The notes beneath the pieces were generated by a model. It had not been told where the DNA came from, made no database searches, and worked only from the letters and a program-made list of their open reading frames with translations. A program made the translations under genes and the position numbers. 64,000 bases of DNA. Origin: Aminipila sp032051575 (GTDB lineage: Bacteria; Bacillota; Clostridia; Peptostreptococcales; Anaerovoracaceae). Shown here in pieces: positions 53,254 to 63,303 of the stretch. The stretch lies in contig NZ_DAMBYD010000016.1 of NCBI RefSeq assembly GCF_032051575.1, positions 10,457-74,456 of the forward strand. The letters run 5' to 3'. Each line of letters begins with the position of its first letter. Position 1 is the stretch's first letter.

Positions 53254-53919
53254 TTATTGTAATAACGTATAATCCTTCAACTGAACCTGTAAGTAGCTTT
53301 CTCCATTAATCCAATTTGAATTTTTCTCATCCTTCTGCTTATAATGGGTATCGCTTTTGTAATCTGTAATTACACCCTCTTCATTAACTAAAAAGTATTC
53401 GTAATCACTTTCTACCTTACAATATTCCCATTCCGCCCGTCTGGAAAGGTGGCTGCCCTTATAATAAACAAGGTATTCTGTTCCTGCCTTAACTTCATTC
53501 ACTTTAATTGACTCCACTTTTTCTTTATCTATTTCATTATATCTAGAGTAAGGATAATACATATTTAAATAGATTCCTTCATAGTTTGTAACATTCGACA
53601 CCTCTTTTTGATGGTCAGTATAATAAAAGGTAATATCAAATGCAATATTTCTGGTACTTTTATCTTTATTGGGCTTATCAACATTAAAACTAGTCTCAAT
53701 CTTTTGCGGGGCATCTGTAGGATAATAACTTCCCTCTAATATATTTGTTTCTAAATTGGCACTTTCAAGATTCAGACTCATTTCCATGGCTTTATTAATC
53801 TTTTTTATGGCTCTCTGATTTGCGAAGTCTTCTCTAAGACCATCACCAAAGAAGATAAAGCATATAAGCAAAGCAAGGATAATAATTACTACAATTACTA
53901 CAAATTTTTTAACGTTCAT
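53254..53919 (-). CDS. Membrane-anchored secreted protein, unknown
   Basis: 221 aa from the ATG at 53919 (GGAGG seven bases upstream; an earlier TTG reads through it). One N-terminal anchor helix (KKFVVIVVIIILALLICFIF), then a soluble outer part, mostly beta and charged (DITFYYTDHQKEVSNVTNYEGIYL, GTEYLVYYKGS). No cysteine anchor and no family recognised. Between YitT and the ABC exporter on the same strand. Confidence 0.7.
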   Translation of the reverse strand: MNVKKFVVIVVIIILALLICFIFFGDGLREDFANQRAIKKINKAMEMSLNLESANLETNILEGSYYPTDAPQKIETSFNVDKPNKDKSTRNIAFDITFYYTDHQKEVSNVTNYEGIYLNMYYPYSRYNEIDKEKVESIKVNEVKAGTEYLVYYKGSHLSRRAEWEYCKVESDYEYFLVNEEGVITDYKSDTHYKQKDEKNSNWINGESYLQVQLKDYTLLQ

Positions 53920-53957
53920 ATTCACTCCTCCAATCAAGAAAAGAACTCATACTGCTT

Positions 53958-54854
53958 TTAATTACTTATCTCTTTATCAATATCATTAAACCCATTGCCA
54001 TTACCCCAAACAGAATCTACATGAATAATAGTAACAAGCGCCTTTGGATCAGCCTTTGCTACATGCTGTCTGATTAAAATTCCTTCCCTTGGTGAACATA
54101 AAATCAGAAGTTTCTGTTTTTCCTTTCCCGAATATGCGCCAACAATGTTTTCTATAGAAACGCCTCTTTCCATATCATTCATTATGTATTCTGCAATGTC
54201 CTCAGGGTTTTCAGTAATAATTTCCATTTGAATAATTCTAGTTTCAAGACCAAATAAAACAAAATCAATTGTTTTTGATATAATAACTGTTGTAACTAAA
54301 GCATATAGCGCTATATTTCTGCCAAAAACAAAACCCGAAGTAATAATAACTGTAGCATCAATAGTCATTAAAAGTTTACTTAAACTGACATGCGGCAAAA
54401 ACTTTTTCTGTATAATTTTTGCAACAGTATCTGAGCCTCCTGAAGAATATCCCCTGGAAAATGCTATACCACTGCAAATCCCTGAAAATACACCACAGTA
54501 TATAGCCGCTAATATCATATCTTTCTCTTCTAGCAGGTCAAAATTCATTTTTTCAAAGAAGACCATTACCGTTGGATACATAATAGACATTAATAATATT
54601 TTTTTTGCCTCTTTTAGTCCTAATGATATTGCACATATTGCAAGAATAATAAGAGCGCCGATATAGTACATAGTTGAGAAACCAAAAGGCAAGTAATTTT
54701 GAAGTATTCTAATTACACCTGTAAGGCCTCCACTTGAAAGTCCGTTTGGCAGCATAATCGAAACTGTAGCAAAAGCTCCTAAAGAACATGCAATTAATAT
54801 TAATATAAAATCTAATACAAAATTTTTAACGCTCTGCTTAGTTAGTTTTTTCAT
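53958..54854 (-). CDS. YitT-family membrane protein
   Basis: 298 aa. About five to six helices followed by a C-terminal soluble domain (DUF2179): RIIQMEIITENPEDIAEYIMNDMERGVSIENIVGAYSGKEKQKLLILCSPREGI. N-terminal GAFATVSIMLPNGLSSGGLTGV and SRGYSSGGSDTVAKII are the family blocks. Function unknown; many copies per Firmicute genome. AAAGGGGAG before the ATG. Confidence 0.9.
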   Translation of the reverse strand: MKKLTKQSVKNFVLDFILILIACSLGAFATVSIMLPNGLSSGGLTGVIRILQNYLPFGFSTMYYIGALIILAICAISLGLKEAKKILLMSIMYPTVMVFFEKMNFDLLEEKDMILAAIYCGVFSGICSGIAFSRGYSSGGSDTVAKIIQKKFLPHVSLSKLLMTIDATVIITSGFVFGRNIALYALVTTVIISKTIDFVLFGLETRIIQMEIITENPEDIAEYIMNDMERGVSIENIVGAYSGKEKQKLLILCSPREGILIRQHVAKADPKALVTIIHVDSVWGNGNGFNDIDKEISN

Positions 54855-54877
54855 CCTCTTTCTCCCCTTTATTTAAA

Positions 54878-56215
54878 CTATTTTAAAATTTTTTGTATTA
54901 CATTACCAAATACATCTATACATGAAACACTGATTATACCTGTATGAGACATACTCTCTGCTGTTTCTTCTAATATTTCTTTCTCTCTTATAAGAATATT
55001 CTGTGGCTTGTGAATCTTTCCATCATAATTAAAATCCACACTCCAATAGTCTATAAAACTTAAGGAATCTGTATTTATTATGGTATTAATTTTCTCCCGG
55101 TCATTTATTCCAAATTTATCCAAGTAGCTTTCATTAAACCTATAACTATGTAATGTTACTCGGTATTTTTCATCTTGTCTTTCCACATTTACAACTATTT
55201 CGCCAGGTTCCTGTTCTGAAAAATTCTCCTGTAAAATAGTAAATTCTGCTTTCCTCTGCAATGCTCGCTTTCTAATGCCTGATATTGCATTATTTCCCAC
55301 ATCACAAGTAATCCAGTTTCTTTTCATTTTATTTGCAGTAACGGCCAGAGTTCCTGAGCCTCCAAAGAAGTCCGCGCATATATCCCCTTCTTTTGTACAG
55401 CTTTTTAAAATCCGTTCTAATAAGATTTCTGGTTTCTGGGTGGCATAACCCGTCCTTTCAGATGAAGTTCTGCCTACCATATCCACCTGCCACACATCTT
55501 TCATATTTACAAGTGTATACCAGCCTACTTCATCTTGGAATTCCTCTACGCCTTTAAACCGATAAGGTTTAAAGCCTCTATTATAGGACTTTTCTTTTTG
55601 TGCCTTAAAATAATAGTTTTCATTCTTTCCATAGAATAACAAAGTGTCGTGTTTTCTTGCAAAGCGTTTATTACTAGTGCCCCCAGATTTATAATTCCAT
55701 ATAACTTCATTTATAAAATTGTCCACTCCAAATACTTCATCCATTAGGATTTTTACATAATGTACTACATGCCAGTCAAGGTGCATCCAGATGCACCCTT
55801 CCTTAGCAAGCAAATCACGCATCATAAATAGTCTTATGCATATCATCCTCAGATATGACTCGATTCCTTCTTTCCAGGTATCTGTATAAACAATCTGCTT
55901 TATTTTACATGTTTCTTCAAGGCACTTCGTGCTAATTTTCACCTGCATGTTATAATCTGCTTTAGAAAAAAATGGTGGATCTACATAAATCAAATTTATC
56001 TTTTCTCGAAATTGTTCTTTAGAAGCCAAGTACTTCATGAATTTAAGATTATCACCCTTAGCTAAAATGTTATTTTTAGCAGACTCATATTCACCATAAA
56101 TTTCATGAACATCAAAATCACATGAGCAGTTTTCATCTTGGATTTCTTTTCTCATCTCTTCATATTCATTTCTGCAATCATCAATTATTTCTGCAAGCTT
56201 ATAAATCAAGCTCAT
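54878..56215 (-). CDS. Solitary adenine-specific-type DNA methyltransferase
   Basis: 445 aa. Motif IV LIYVDPPF (79-82) lies before motif I FFGGSGTLAVTANK (about 300), the beta-class order used by type III Mod and many type II N6-adenine enzymes. Motif X-like ATQKPEILLERIL precedes motif I. A 110-residue C-terminal extension (from VNVERQDEKYRVTLHSYRF) has no methylase motif and may be the target recognition part. No restriction endonuclease or Res subunit is next to it. It follows YgiQ by three bases. Its target is unknown. Confidence 0.88.
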   Translation of the reverse strand: MSLIYKLAEIIDDCRNEYEEMRKEIQDENCSCDFDVHEIYGEYESAKNNILAKGDNLKFMKYLASKEQFREKINLIYVDPPFFSKADYNMQVKISTKCLEETCKIKQIVYTDTWKEGIESYLRMICIRLFMMRDLLAKEGCIWMHLDWHVVHYVKILMDEVFGVDNFINEVIWNYKSGGTSNKRFARKHDTLLFYGKNENYYFKAQKEKSYNRGFKPYRFKGVEEFQDEVGWYTLVNMKDVWQVDMVGRTSSERTGYATQKPEILLERILKSCTKEGDICADFFGGSGTLAVTANKMKRNWITCDVGNNAISGIRKRALQRKAEFTILQENFSEQEPGEIVVNVERQDEKYRVTLHSYRFNESYLDKFGINDREKINTIINTDSLSFIDYWSVDFNYDGKIHKPQNILIREKEILEETAESMSHTGIISVSCIDVFGNVIQKILK

Positions 56216-56218
56216 AAA

Positions 56219-58081
56219 TTAGCTCCTTCTTTTGTTGCTCTTATTCGCAATCTGCCTATTTGTATTTTCCCTTGGTTCTTTTTTTCTGTCATTTTGTGAT
56301 CTACCTGGACCCCGAAGAAGTTTTCCAAATAAATCTTCTCTTCCAGCCTTAACCAATGCAGCTTTTACTAATCCATGATTCTCTGGTTTATTAAAATGGA
56401 TTAAAGCTCTCTGCATCTTCTTTTCTTCCATACTCTTAGCCACATAGACTTTTTTCATGGTTAATGGGTCTAGTTCTGTATGATACATACAAGTTGCCAA
56501 AGTTCCAGGTGTCGGATAAAAATCCTGTACCTGATCTGGCACAAATCCATTATCACTTAAAAATAGTGCAAGTTCAATGGCATCCTCTAAAGTGCTTCCT
56601 GGATGTGAAGAGATTAAATAAGGAATTAAATACTGCTTTAATCCTAACTGTTCATTTATCTTCTTGTATTTGCTGCTAAACTCTTCAAATACTTTTTTCT
56701 CTGGCTTATGCATATAAGAAAGTACCCGGTCAGAAACATGCTCTGGTGCTACCTTAAGTATACCACTTATATGATATTTGCAAAGCTCTCTTAGAAATTC
56801 ATCACTTTTATCTGCCATTACATAGTCAAACCTTATACCAGAGCGTATAAATACTTTTTTTACACCCTCTATACCTCGAAGTTCTCTGAGTATTTCCAAA
56901 TATTCTTTATGATCTACGCTCATCTGATTGCAGGGATGTGGATAAAGGCAATCTTTGTGTGTACAAACTCCCTTAGTCAGCTGTTTTTCACAAGCTGCCA
57001 CTCTGAAATTTGCCGTAGGCCCTCCTACATCATGAATATATCCTTTAAAACCCTGTACTGCGGTTAATTTTTTCGCTTCATTTACAATAGATTCTTTACT
57101 TCTTCCTCTCACCTGCCTGCCCTGATGATAAGTCAAAGCACAGAAAGCACAACCACCGAAACAGCCTCGGCTGCTTATAATACTGAATTCTACTTCCTTA
57201 ATAGCTGGTATTCCTCCCAGTGCCTCATAAGATGGATGATACGTACCCTCATAAGGTAATTCATAAACATCATCAAGCTCCTGTGTTTCAAGTGGGGGCT
57301 GTGGTGGGTTCTGTACTACATATAAGCCTTCGCTATACTTTTCTACTAGTCTTTTAGCTATAATATAATCATTATTTTTATATTGGATAGCAAAACTTTC
57401 TGCATAGGCCTTCTTGGACTCTGCAATGTCCTGAAAATCAGGTAACATTAATGTATCTTCATCCATATAAATTTCTTTTGATTTAACACAAGTTCCTCGA
57501 ATCCATCCGATATCTTTAGATTCAATACCTGATTCAAGTGCCTCTGCTATTTCTATAATTGCTCGTTCACCCATGCCATAAATCAATATATCAGCTTTAG
57601 CATCCAGCAATATAGATCTTCTCACACTATCATCCCAATAATCATAGTGTCCAAGTCTTCGTAAACTTGATTCAATGCCTCCAATTATAATAGGAACATC
57701 TTTATATGCTTCTCTGGCTCTGTTACTGTAAACAATTACTGCACGATTTGGACGCCTTCCAATCTCCCCACCTGGAGAATATGCATCCGTTCTTCGCTTA
57801 TGCTTAAAAACTGAATAATGATTGACCATAGAATCAACATTTCCTGCATTTATAAGAAATCCTAATCTAGGTCTTCCAAACCTCATAAAATCTTCCTTAC
57901 TATTCCAGTCTGGCTGTGATAAAATAGCCACCTTATATCCTCGGCTTTCTAACAATCTGCTAATTATAGCAGTGCCAAAAGAGGGATGGTCTATATAGCC
58001 ATCCCCTGTAATTAAAACAAAATCTGGCTGTTCCCAACCTCTTGCTTCACATTCTTCTTTTGTTATAGGCAAAAATCCCAT
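56219..58081 (-). CDS. YgiQ-family radical SAM protein
   Basis: 620 aa. N-terminal B12-like region (FVLITGDGYIDHPSFG, IIGGIESSLRRLGHYDYWDDSVR), radical SAM cluster RGCFGGCAFCAL (C-x3-C-x2-C near residue 310), then the family-specific DFYPTPGTLATCMYHTELDPL. C-terminal lysine/arginine-rich tail. The Escherichia coli homologue is also uncharacterised; the reaction is unknown. GAGG before the ATG. Confidence 0.93.
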   Translation of the reverse strand: MGFLPITKEECEARGWEQPDFVLITGDGYIDHPSFGTAIISRLLESRGYKVAILSQPDWNSKEDFMRFGRPRLGFLINAGNVDSMVNHYSVFKHKRRTDAYSPGGEIGRRPNRAVIVYSNRAREAYKDVPIIIGGIESSLRRLGHYDYWDDSVRRSILLDAKADILIYGMGERAIIEIAEALESGIESKDIGWIRGTCVKSKEIYMDEDTLMLPDFQDIAESKKAYAESFAIQYKNNDYIIAKRLVEKYSEGLYVVQNPPQPPLETQELDDVYELPYEGTYHPSYEALGGIPAIKEVEFSIISSRGCFGGCAFCALTYHQGRQVRGRSKESIVNEAKKLTAVQGFKGYIHDVGGPTANFRVAACEKQLTKGVCTHKDCLYPHPCNQMSVDHKEYLEILRELRGIEGVKKVFIRSGIRFDYVMADKSDEFLRELCKYHISGILKVAPEHVSDRVLSYMHKPEKKVFEEFSSKYKKINEQLGLKQYLIPYLISSHPGSTLEDAIELALFLSDNGFVPDQVQDFYPTPGTLATCMYHTELDPLTMKKVYVAKSMEEKKMQRALIHFNKPENHGLVKAALVKAGREDLFGKLLRGPGRSQNDRKKEPRENTNRQIANKSNKRRS

Positions 58082-58268
58082 TCAAACCTCTTTCTTACTT
58101 GTCTTTTTTCCATATACCTTTGTTGTCAACATTCAATACGTTGCTCATGTACATAAGTACATTCCGCTACGTTTGACTGTTTCCGCCTTGGTATATGAAA
58201 AAAATCCTTCGTAATTTATTCTCTTTTTTCTTATTGAAAAAATCTTATGCAATTTATTTTAAAATTAT

Positions 58269-59228
58269 TTATCTGCTGCCTTTATCATACGGTACTGCTA
58301 CTGCTCTTGGCGCCTGTGAAGATTTAGAACTAAAAGCAAGCACAATCAGCGTTGCAATAAATGGCACCATTTTATAAATATCGCTTGGAATATTTGATGT
58401 TGCCAAAACTGGAATAACCGAATAAGCTGAAGCAATTGTCTTCATTAAACCGAAGAAAAATGCTGCAAACAAAATTCTGATTGGCTTCCACTGTCCAAAA
58501 ATCATAACTGCCAATGCAAGGAATCCATATCCTGCTACCGTTGCATTAAAATTTGTTGATGTTGGTATTACAAATACAAGTCCGCCTAGACCGGCAAGAC
58601 CACCAGAAACCATAACACCTGCATATCTCATTCTATATACATTTATACCTACAGAATCTGCTGCATGAGGATGCTCACCACAAGCGCGTAGTCTTAGACC
58701 AAACCGAGTCCTATATAAGACTATAACGGATATAATAAGTATAATAAAACCTATATATGTTGTAATATATGCATTTTTGAAAAATAAACTCCCGATAACA
58801 GGAATATCTCCCAAAACTGGTACAGAATCGATTCTAAAGGTATTTAGAAAAGTAATCTGTTGAACCCCGTCTGTCTGAATCATTCTGGCTACATAAATAG
58901 CAAATGCTGGCGCAAACATGTTTAAAGCTGTGCCTCCAATAATCTGGTCTGCCTTCATGTTTACTGCTGAATATGCAAGTAATAGTGAAAAAACTGCCCC
59001 AACAACTACGGCAACTAAAATAGCTAAAATTAGCAATACCTGTCCGCTCATAGAATCCTGCATTTGGTTTATGAAATATATGCTGGCAAATGCACCCATA
59101 ATCATGGTACCATCCAAAGCAATATTGGTAACGCCGCCACGTTCAGTAAACATACCGCCAAGTGCGACGATTAAAAGTGGAATTGAAAAAAACATTGTCT
59201 GTTGAACGACTAAATATAAAACATCCAT
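58269..59228 (-). CDS. nupQ: Nucleoside ABC transporter permease (NupQ-like)
   Basis: 319 aa, about eight helices. BPD_transp_2 family: LGGMFTERGGVTNIALDGTMIMGAF, LRACGEHPHAADSVGINVYRMRYAGVMVSGGLAGLGG, the signature of the simple-sugar/nucleoside permeases. Overlaps the other permease by one base. Third gene of an ATPase-permease-permease unit matching nupOPQ of Bacillus subtilis. Confidence 0.9.
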   Translation of the reverse strand: MDVLYLVVQQTMFFSIPLLIVALGGMFTERGGVTNIALDGTMIMGAFASIYFINQMQDSMSGQVLLILAILVAVVVGAVFSLLLAYSAVNMKADQIIGGTALNMFAPAFAIYVARMIQTDGVQQITFLNTFRIDSVPVLGDIPVIGSLFFKNAYITTYIGFIILIISVIVLYRTRFGLRLRACGEHPHAADSVGINVYRMRYAGVMVSGGLAGLGGLVFVIPTSTNFNATVAGYGFLALAVMIFGQWKPIRILFAAFFFGLMKTIASAYSVIPVLATSNIPSDIYKMVPFIATLIVLAFSSKSSQAPRAVAVPYDKGSR

Positions 59229-60358
59229 TACTTTTCTCCCCCCTTCTTACTCTCAGCTTTATGCTTTATGATGCTAGGTATGATTCTTCTCAAAATTAAT
59301 GAGAATGCACTAAAATAAATAATGCAGGCTATAATCATTTCAATAATTTCAGGGGCATAATCCAATCGTTGCAGATAGTTTCCTCCCTGTGTGATATATG
59401 AGATAAAAATAGCGGAAAAAATAATACCAATAGGATTGGAAAGTCCAAGTAAGGCTACCGGAATACCATTAAAGCCTTCACTTGCCAGCATATCTACAAC
59501 CTTGATATGTCTTCCGCTGGCACCTGATAAGTATAATAGCCCACCACCAAGTCCAGATAGCGCTCCTGCTATAACCATGGAAAGCACAATATTTCTCTTT
59601 TCATTTATACCTGCATATCTGCTGGCATCAGCATTATATCCACATGCCTTAAGCTCGTATCCAAAAGTGGTCTTATTCAATAAAACATACATAATGATTG
59701 CAATGATTATGGCAATATAAATGCCGCAATTTACTGTAGACAAATCTTTGCCACCACCCAGGCTATTGTAAAATATATCATCTAATCCCATTTTAGGCAA
59801 TACGCAAGTACTCGCTATATTTAATGACTGTGTTTTCAGACTATCATAAACTGTAAGCTTTACTAAATAATTTGCCATATACATTCCTATGTAGTTCATC
59901 ATAATAGTGGAAATTACTTCATGAACATTTAAATAAGCCTTCATAAGCCCAGGAATCAATGCCCATAGTCCACCAATAACCGCTGCTGCTAATAAGGCTG
60001 CAATCCAATGGATAGGTGCAGGAAGAAATGTCCATTTAACTCCAACATAAATAGCCGCAAAAGCACCCATTATAAATTGTCCTGCGGCACCAATGTTGAA
60101 TAGTCCCGTTTTAAACGCGAAACCTACAGATAAACCTGTCAGAATCAAAGGGGTTGCAAAATATAATACTTGCCCCATTCCTTTACCGCCTGTACTAAAT
60201 CCACCTTTTAAAATAATAACTAATCCCTCTCCCGCCTGGGAAGGATTACTAATTAATAAAATAATAAATCCAAATAACAATCCAATTAATATAGCAAAAA
60301 TTGATGACATAGCGTTATTAAATGCATCACTTATTAAAAGCTTTTTTATCCGTTCCAT
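59228..60358 (-). CDS. nupP: Nucleoside ABC transporter permease (NupP-like)
   Basis: 376 aa, about nine helices. Same family as the next gene but with a longer N-terminal part: LTGLSVGFAFKTGLFNIGAAGQFIMGAFAA, HEVISTIMMNYIG, LKACGYNADASRYAGINEKRNIVLSMVIAGALSGLGGG. Adjacent by one base to the ATPase gene. Confidence 0.9.
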   Translation of the reverse strand: MERIKKLLISDAFNNAMSSIFAILIGLLFGFIILLISNPSQAGEGLVIILKGGFSTGGKGMGQVLYFATPLILTGLSVGFAFKTGLFNIGAAGQFIMGAFAAIYVGVKWTFLPAPIHWIAALLAAAVIGGLWALIPGLMKAYLNVHEVISTIMMNYIGMYMANYLVKLTVYDSLKTQSLNIASTCVLPKMGLDDIFYNSLGGGKDLSTVNCGIYIAIIIAIIMYVLLNKTTFGYELKACGYNADASRYAGINEKRNIVLSMVIAGALSGLGGGLLYLSGASGRHIKVVDMLASEGFNGIPVALLGLSNPIGIIFSAIFISYITQGGNYLQRLDYAPEIIEMIIACIIYFSAFSLILRRIIPSIIKHKAESKKGGEK

Positions 60359-60359
60359 C

Positions 60360-61889
60360 CTACGCTGTCACCTCATTTCTTTTTGATCCAGCCATATATA
60401 AACCTAATTCCTGAATCGATATTTCCTTGGGGTTTACATCAGCAACAATTTCACCCTCATAAATAACAAGAATTCTATCACTTACGTTCATTACTTCATC
60501 AAGCTCTAATGAAACTAAAAGCACAGCCTTTCCTTCATCACGCTTCTCAATAAGCTGCCTATGAATATATTCTATAGCACCCACATCCAGACCTCTTGTA
60601 GGCTGTACTGCAACCAAAATTTCCGGGTCTAAATCAAGCTCTCTGGCAATAATGGCTTTTTGCTGATTGCCTCCTGACATACTTCTGACAGTAGTCTTAG
60701 CTCCTTGACCGCTTCTGATATCAAACTGTTCAATAAGTTTCTCAGCATACTCTTTAGATTTCTTAAAGTTTAAGAACCCACCTTTTTGAAAATCTGGTTT
60801 AAAATAATTTTTTAATATCAGATTCTCAGCCAGGTTATAATCTAAAATAAGTCCATCTTTATGTCTATCCTCAGGAATGTGACATAAACCTGCCAGATTT
60901 CTCCTGCGGATACTATTCTTTGTAATATTTTCTCCATTAATAAATATCTCTCCAGATTCTATGGATGATAAACCAGTCAGCCCATAAACTAATTCAGATT
61001 GCCCATTTCCATCTATCCCTGCAATACAGACAATTTCACCTTTTCTTACTTGAAAAGAAACATTGTTGACAGCATTTTTGCTATTATGCTTAGATTTTAC
61101 TGTCATATTTTTTACTTCAAGTACAATTTCACTTGGATCCTTTGCTTTTTTCTGAATCGTAAGATCCACTTTTCTGCCTACCATCATTTCTGACATTTCT
61201 TCTTTTGAAGTAGTCGCTACATCGATTGTTCCAATATACTTTCCCTTTCTAAGTACTGTACATCTATTGGCAACTTCCTTTATTTCGTTTAATTTATGTG
61301 TAATAAAAAGAATAGATTTGCCTTCTGCTGCCAGTCCCTTCATTATTTTCATCAGTTCTTCAATTTCCTGTGGAGTTAATACTGCAGTAGGTTCATCAAA
61401 AATAAGGATTTCATTATCCCTGTAAAGCATTTTAAGTATTTCTACTCTCTGCTGCATTCCTACAGTGATATCCTCAATCTTCTCCTCAGGATTTACCATA
61501 AGACCATACTTTTCAGATAAAGCAACAATCTTCTCTTTAGCCTCGTTCATTTTCAAAATTCCGTTTTTAGTAGTTTCCACTCCTAAAATGATATTTTGAA
61601 GTACTGTAAAATTGTGTACCAGCTTAAAATGCTGATGTACCATACCAATTCCTAAAGCATTGGCATCATTAGGGTCACTAATTTTAACTTCTTGCCCATT
61701 TTTTTTAATGACACCCTTTTCCGGTTGATACATCCCAAACAGTACACTCATCAGAGTGGATTTACCAGCTCCATTCTCTCCAAGCAACGCATGTATTTCA
61801 CCTTTTTTCAGTTGTAATGTAATATCATCATTAGCTATGATTCCTGGAAATTCTTTTGTGATGTTTAACATCTCTATTATATATTCCAT
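60360..61889 (-). CDS. nupO: Nucleoside ABC transporter ATPase with two NBDs (NupO-like)
   Basis: 509 aa from the ATG at 61889 (AGAGG ten bases before it; a TTG 21 bases earlier is weaker). Two ABC halves: first with LLGENGAGKSTLMSVLFG and IEDITVGMQQRVEILKMLYRDNEILIFDEPTAVL, second with CIAGIDGNGQSELVYGLTG and MSGGNQQKAIIARELDL. In the second NBD Walker A is IDGNGQSE, the usual degenerate form of this family. The length fits YufO/NupO (about 510 aa). No substrate-binding BmpA gene is next to it. Confidence 0.92.
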   Translation of the reverse strand: MEYIIEMLNITKEFPGIIANDDITLQLKKGEIHALLGENGAGKSTLMSVLFGMYQPEKGVIKKNGQEVKISDPNDANALGIGMVHQHFKLVHNFTVLQNIILGVETTKNGILKMNEAKEKIVALSEKYGLMVNPEEKIEDITVGMQQRVEILKMLYRDNEILIFDEPTAVLTPQEIEELMKIMKGLAAEGKSILFITHKLNEIKEVANRCTVLRKGKYIGTIDVATTSKEEMSEMMVGRKVDLTIQKKAKDPSEIVLEVKNMTVKSKHNSKNAVNNVSFQVRKGEIVCIAGIDGNGQSELVYGLTGLSSIESGEIFINGENITKNSIRRRNLAGLCHIPEDRHKDGLILDYNLAENLILKNYFKPDFQKGGFLNFKKSKEYAEKLIEQFDIRSGQGAKTTVRSMSGGNQQKAIIARELDLDPEILVAVQPTRGLDVGAIEYIHRQLIEKRDEGKAVLLVSLELDEVMNVSDRILVIYEGEIVADVNPKEISIQELGLYMAGSKRNEVTA

Positions 61890-62143
61890 AATGGTTGAAC
61901 CTCTCTTCAATAGAATATAAATATTATACCTAAATTTTACATAAAAAACAACATAACAAAAGGGAACTTTCCCTTAGAACGATACGCCTTATATACATTT
62001 ATATTAATGAAACAAAGTATCAACTTCTTTTGTTTTCTCATATAGTATGAATAGAGCGTCATCAAATAATAATTTACCTATATATTGTACTAAAAGTCAT
62101 TTGAGAAGGTTAAAAAGCTTGTGGAATATAAAAGAAAGGAACT

Positions 62144-63247
62144 TTGGGTGATAATTTGAACAAATATAAAGTGTGTGTTTATGCAATTTGTAAAAATGAG
62201 GTGGATTTTGTTGATAGATGGGTAGACTCAATGAATGAAGCGGATCTTATTGTAGTGACTGATACTGGTTCAGATGATGGAACTGTGGCAAAACTTCGCG
62301 AAAAAGGTGTCATTGTATATGTGACTGAAGTAAAACCTTGGCGATTTGATATTGCTAGAAATATTTCATTGAATCATGTTCCTATTGATATTGATATTTG
62401 TGTATGTACTGACTTAGATGAGATTTTTGAAAAAGGGTGGAGAAAATGTCTTGAGGACGTCTGGACTAAAGACACAAAGATGGCTAAATATTTATACAAC
62501 TGGAGCTTAAAAGAGGATGGAACACCCGATGTACAATTTAACTATTTTAAAGCTCATTCAAGGGATTATTACAAATGGAATTATCCGATTCATGAATGTT
62601 TAAAATATATAGGTAAAGTTCCTGAAAAAACAGTATTTGCTACCGGAATGGTACTGAATCATTATCCAGACAAAACAAAATCAAGAGATTCATATCTTCC
62701 GTTATTAGAAATGGCGGTGGAGGAATCACCCGAAGATGACCGTGTTACTTATTATCTCGGCCGTGAGTATATGTATAAGGAAATGTGGGGAAAATGCATA
62801 CAAACCTTAAAAAGGCATTTATCTTTAAAATCATCTGTTTGGAAAGAAGAACGATGCGCTTCAATGAGATGGATAGCCAAATCATACTTTCAGCTTTCAA
62901 ATATTACCGAGGCGCTCAGTTGGTATTATAGGGCTATTGCTGAATGCCCACACATGAGAGAGCCCTATGTTGAATGTGCAAAAATGGGTTATGTCTTAAA
63001 TGATTGGGAATTAGTGTTTTATATGACGGAGCAAGCTTTAAAAATAAATCAAAAATCTCCAACTTATATTAATATGGGATATTGTTGGGATTATACGCCA
63101 GATGATTTGGAAGCAATAAGTTGCTATTGGCTTGGCATGTATGATAGATCTCTTCGTCATGCAAAAACAGCACTTTCGTTTAGTCCTAAGGATAACAGGC
63201 TAATTAACAATTTATCAATTATAGAGCAAAAATGTAATAAAATATAA
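62144..63247 (+). CDS. Glycosyltransferase family 2 with TPR-like C-terminal half
   Basis: 367 aa as drawn from TTG at 62144. A second in-frame TTG at 62156 has a better GGTGAT site and may be the true start. GT2 head: VCVYAICKNEVDFVDRWVDSM, TDTGSDDGTVAKLREKG, CTDLDEIFEKGW (the D-x-D metal motif). C-terminal half is helical with TPR-like repeats (YYLGREYMYKEMWGKCIQTLKRHL, AKSYFQLSNITEALSWYYRAIAE). Similar enzymes decorate surface or spore glycoproteins; the collagen-like protein next to it, converging, is a possible acceptor (inference). Confidence 0.85.
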   Translation: MGDNLNKYKVCVYAICKNEVDFVDRWVDSMNEADLIVVTDTGSDDGTVAKLREKGVIVYVTEVKPWRFDIARNISLNHVPIDIDICVCTDLDEIFEKGWRKCLEDVWTKDTKMAKYLYNWSLKEDGTPDVQFNYFKAHSRDYYKWNYPIHECLKYIGKVPEKTVFATGMVLNHYPDKTKSRDSYLPLLEMAVEESPEDDRVTYYLGREYMYKEMWGKCIQTLKRHLSLKSSVWKEERCASMRWIAKSYFQLSNITEALSWYYRAIAECPHMREPYVECAKMGYVLNDWELVFYMTEQALKINQKSPTYINMGYCWDYTPDDLEAISCYWLGMYDRSLRHAKTALSFSPKDNRLINNLSIIEQKCNKI

Positions 63248-63260
63248 TAACTAATTCTCT

Positions 63261-63303
63261 ACACCAAAAAGGAGTTTGCAATTTGTAAACTCCTTTTTGG
63301 TGT
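63261..63303 (+). terminator. Strong terminator after the glycosyltransferase
   Basis: Perfect 17-bp inverted repeat (63261-63277 with 63287-63303, 9-base loop; core CCAAAAAGGAGTTT). It is suitably placed for the + strand gene; the 3' arm ends in T-rich sequence. The 63304-63454 interval holds no further feature I can support. Confidence 0.85.

Noticed and set aside
58149..58164. ATGTAC-ATAA-GTACAT palindrome between ygiQ and nupQ
   Set aside because: Perfect but short, not placed at any recognisable promoter; could be chance in AT-rich DNA.
58195..58377. 60-codon + strand ORF at the end of the nup operon
   Set aside because: It overlaps the nupQ-like C-terminus on the opposite strand, has no ribosome site, and its second half is a reverse-frame shadow of nupQ.
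61911..62140. Possible purine riboswitch upstream of the nucleoside transporter
   Set aside because: No match to the conserved purine-aptamer loops or stem; only a weak AAGGGA/TCCCTT hairpin near 61960.
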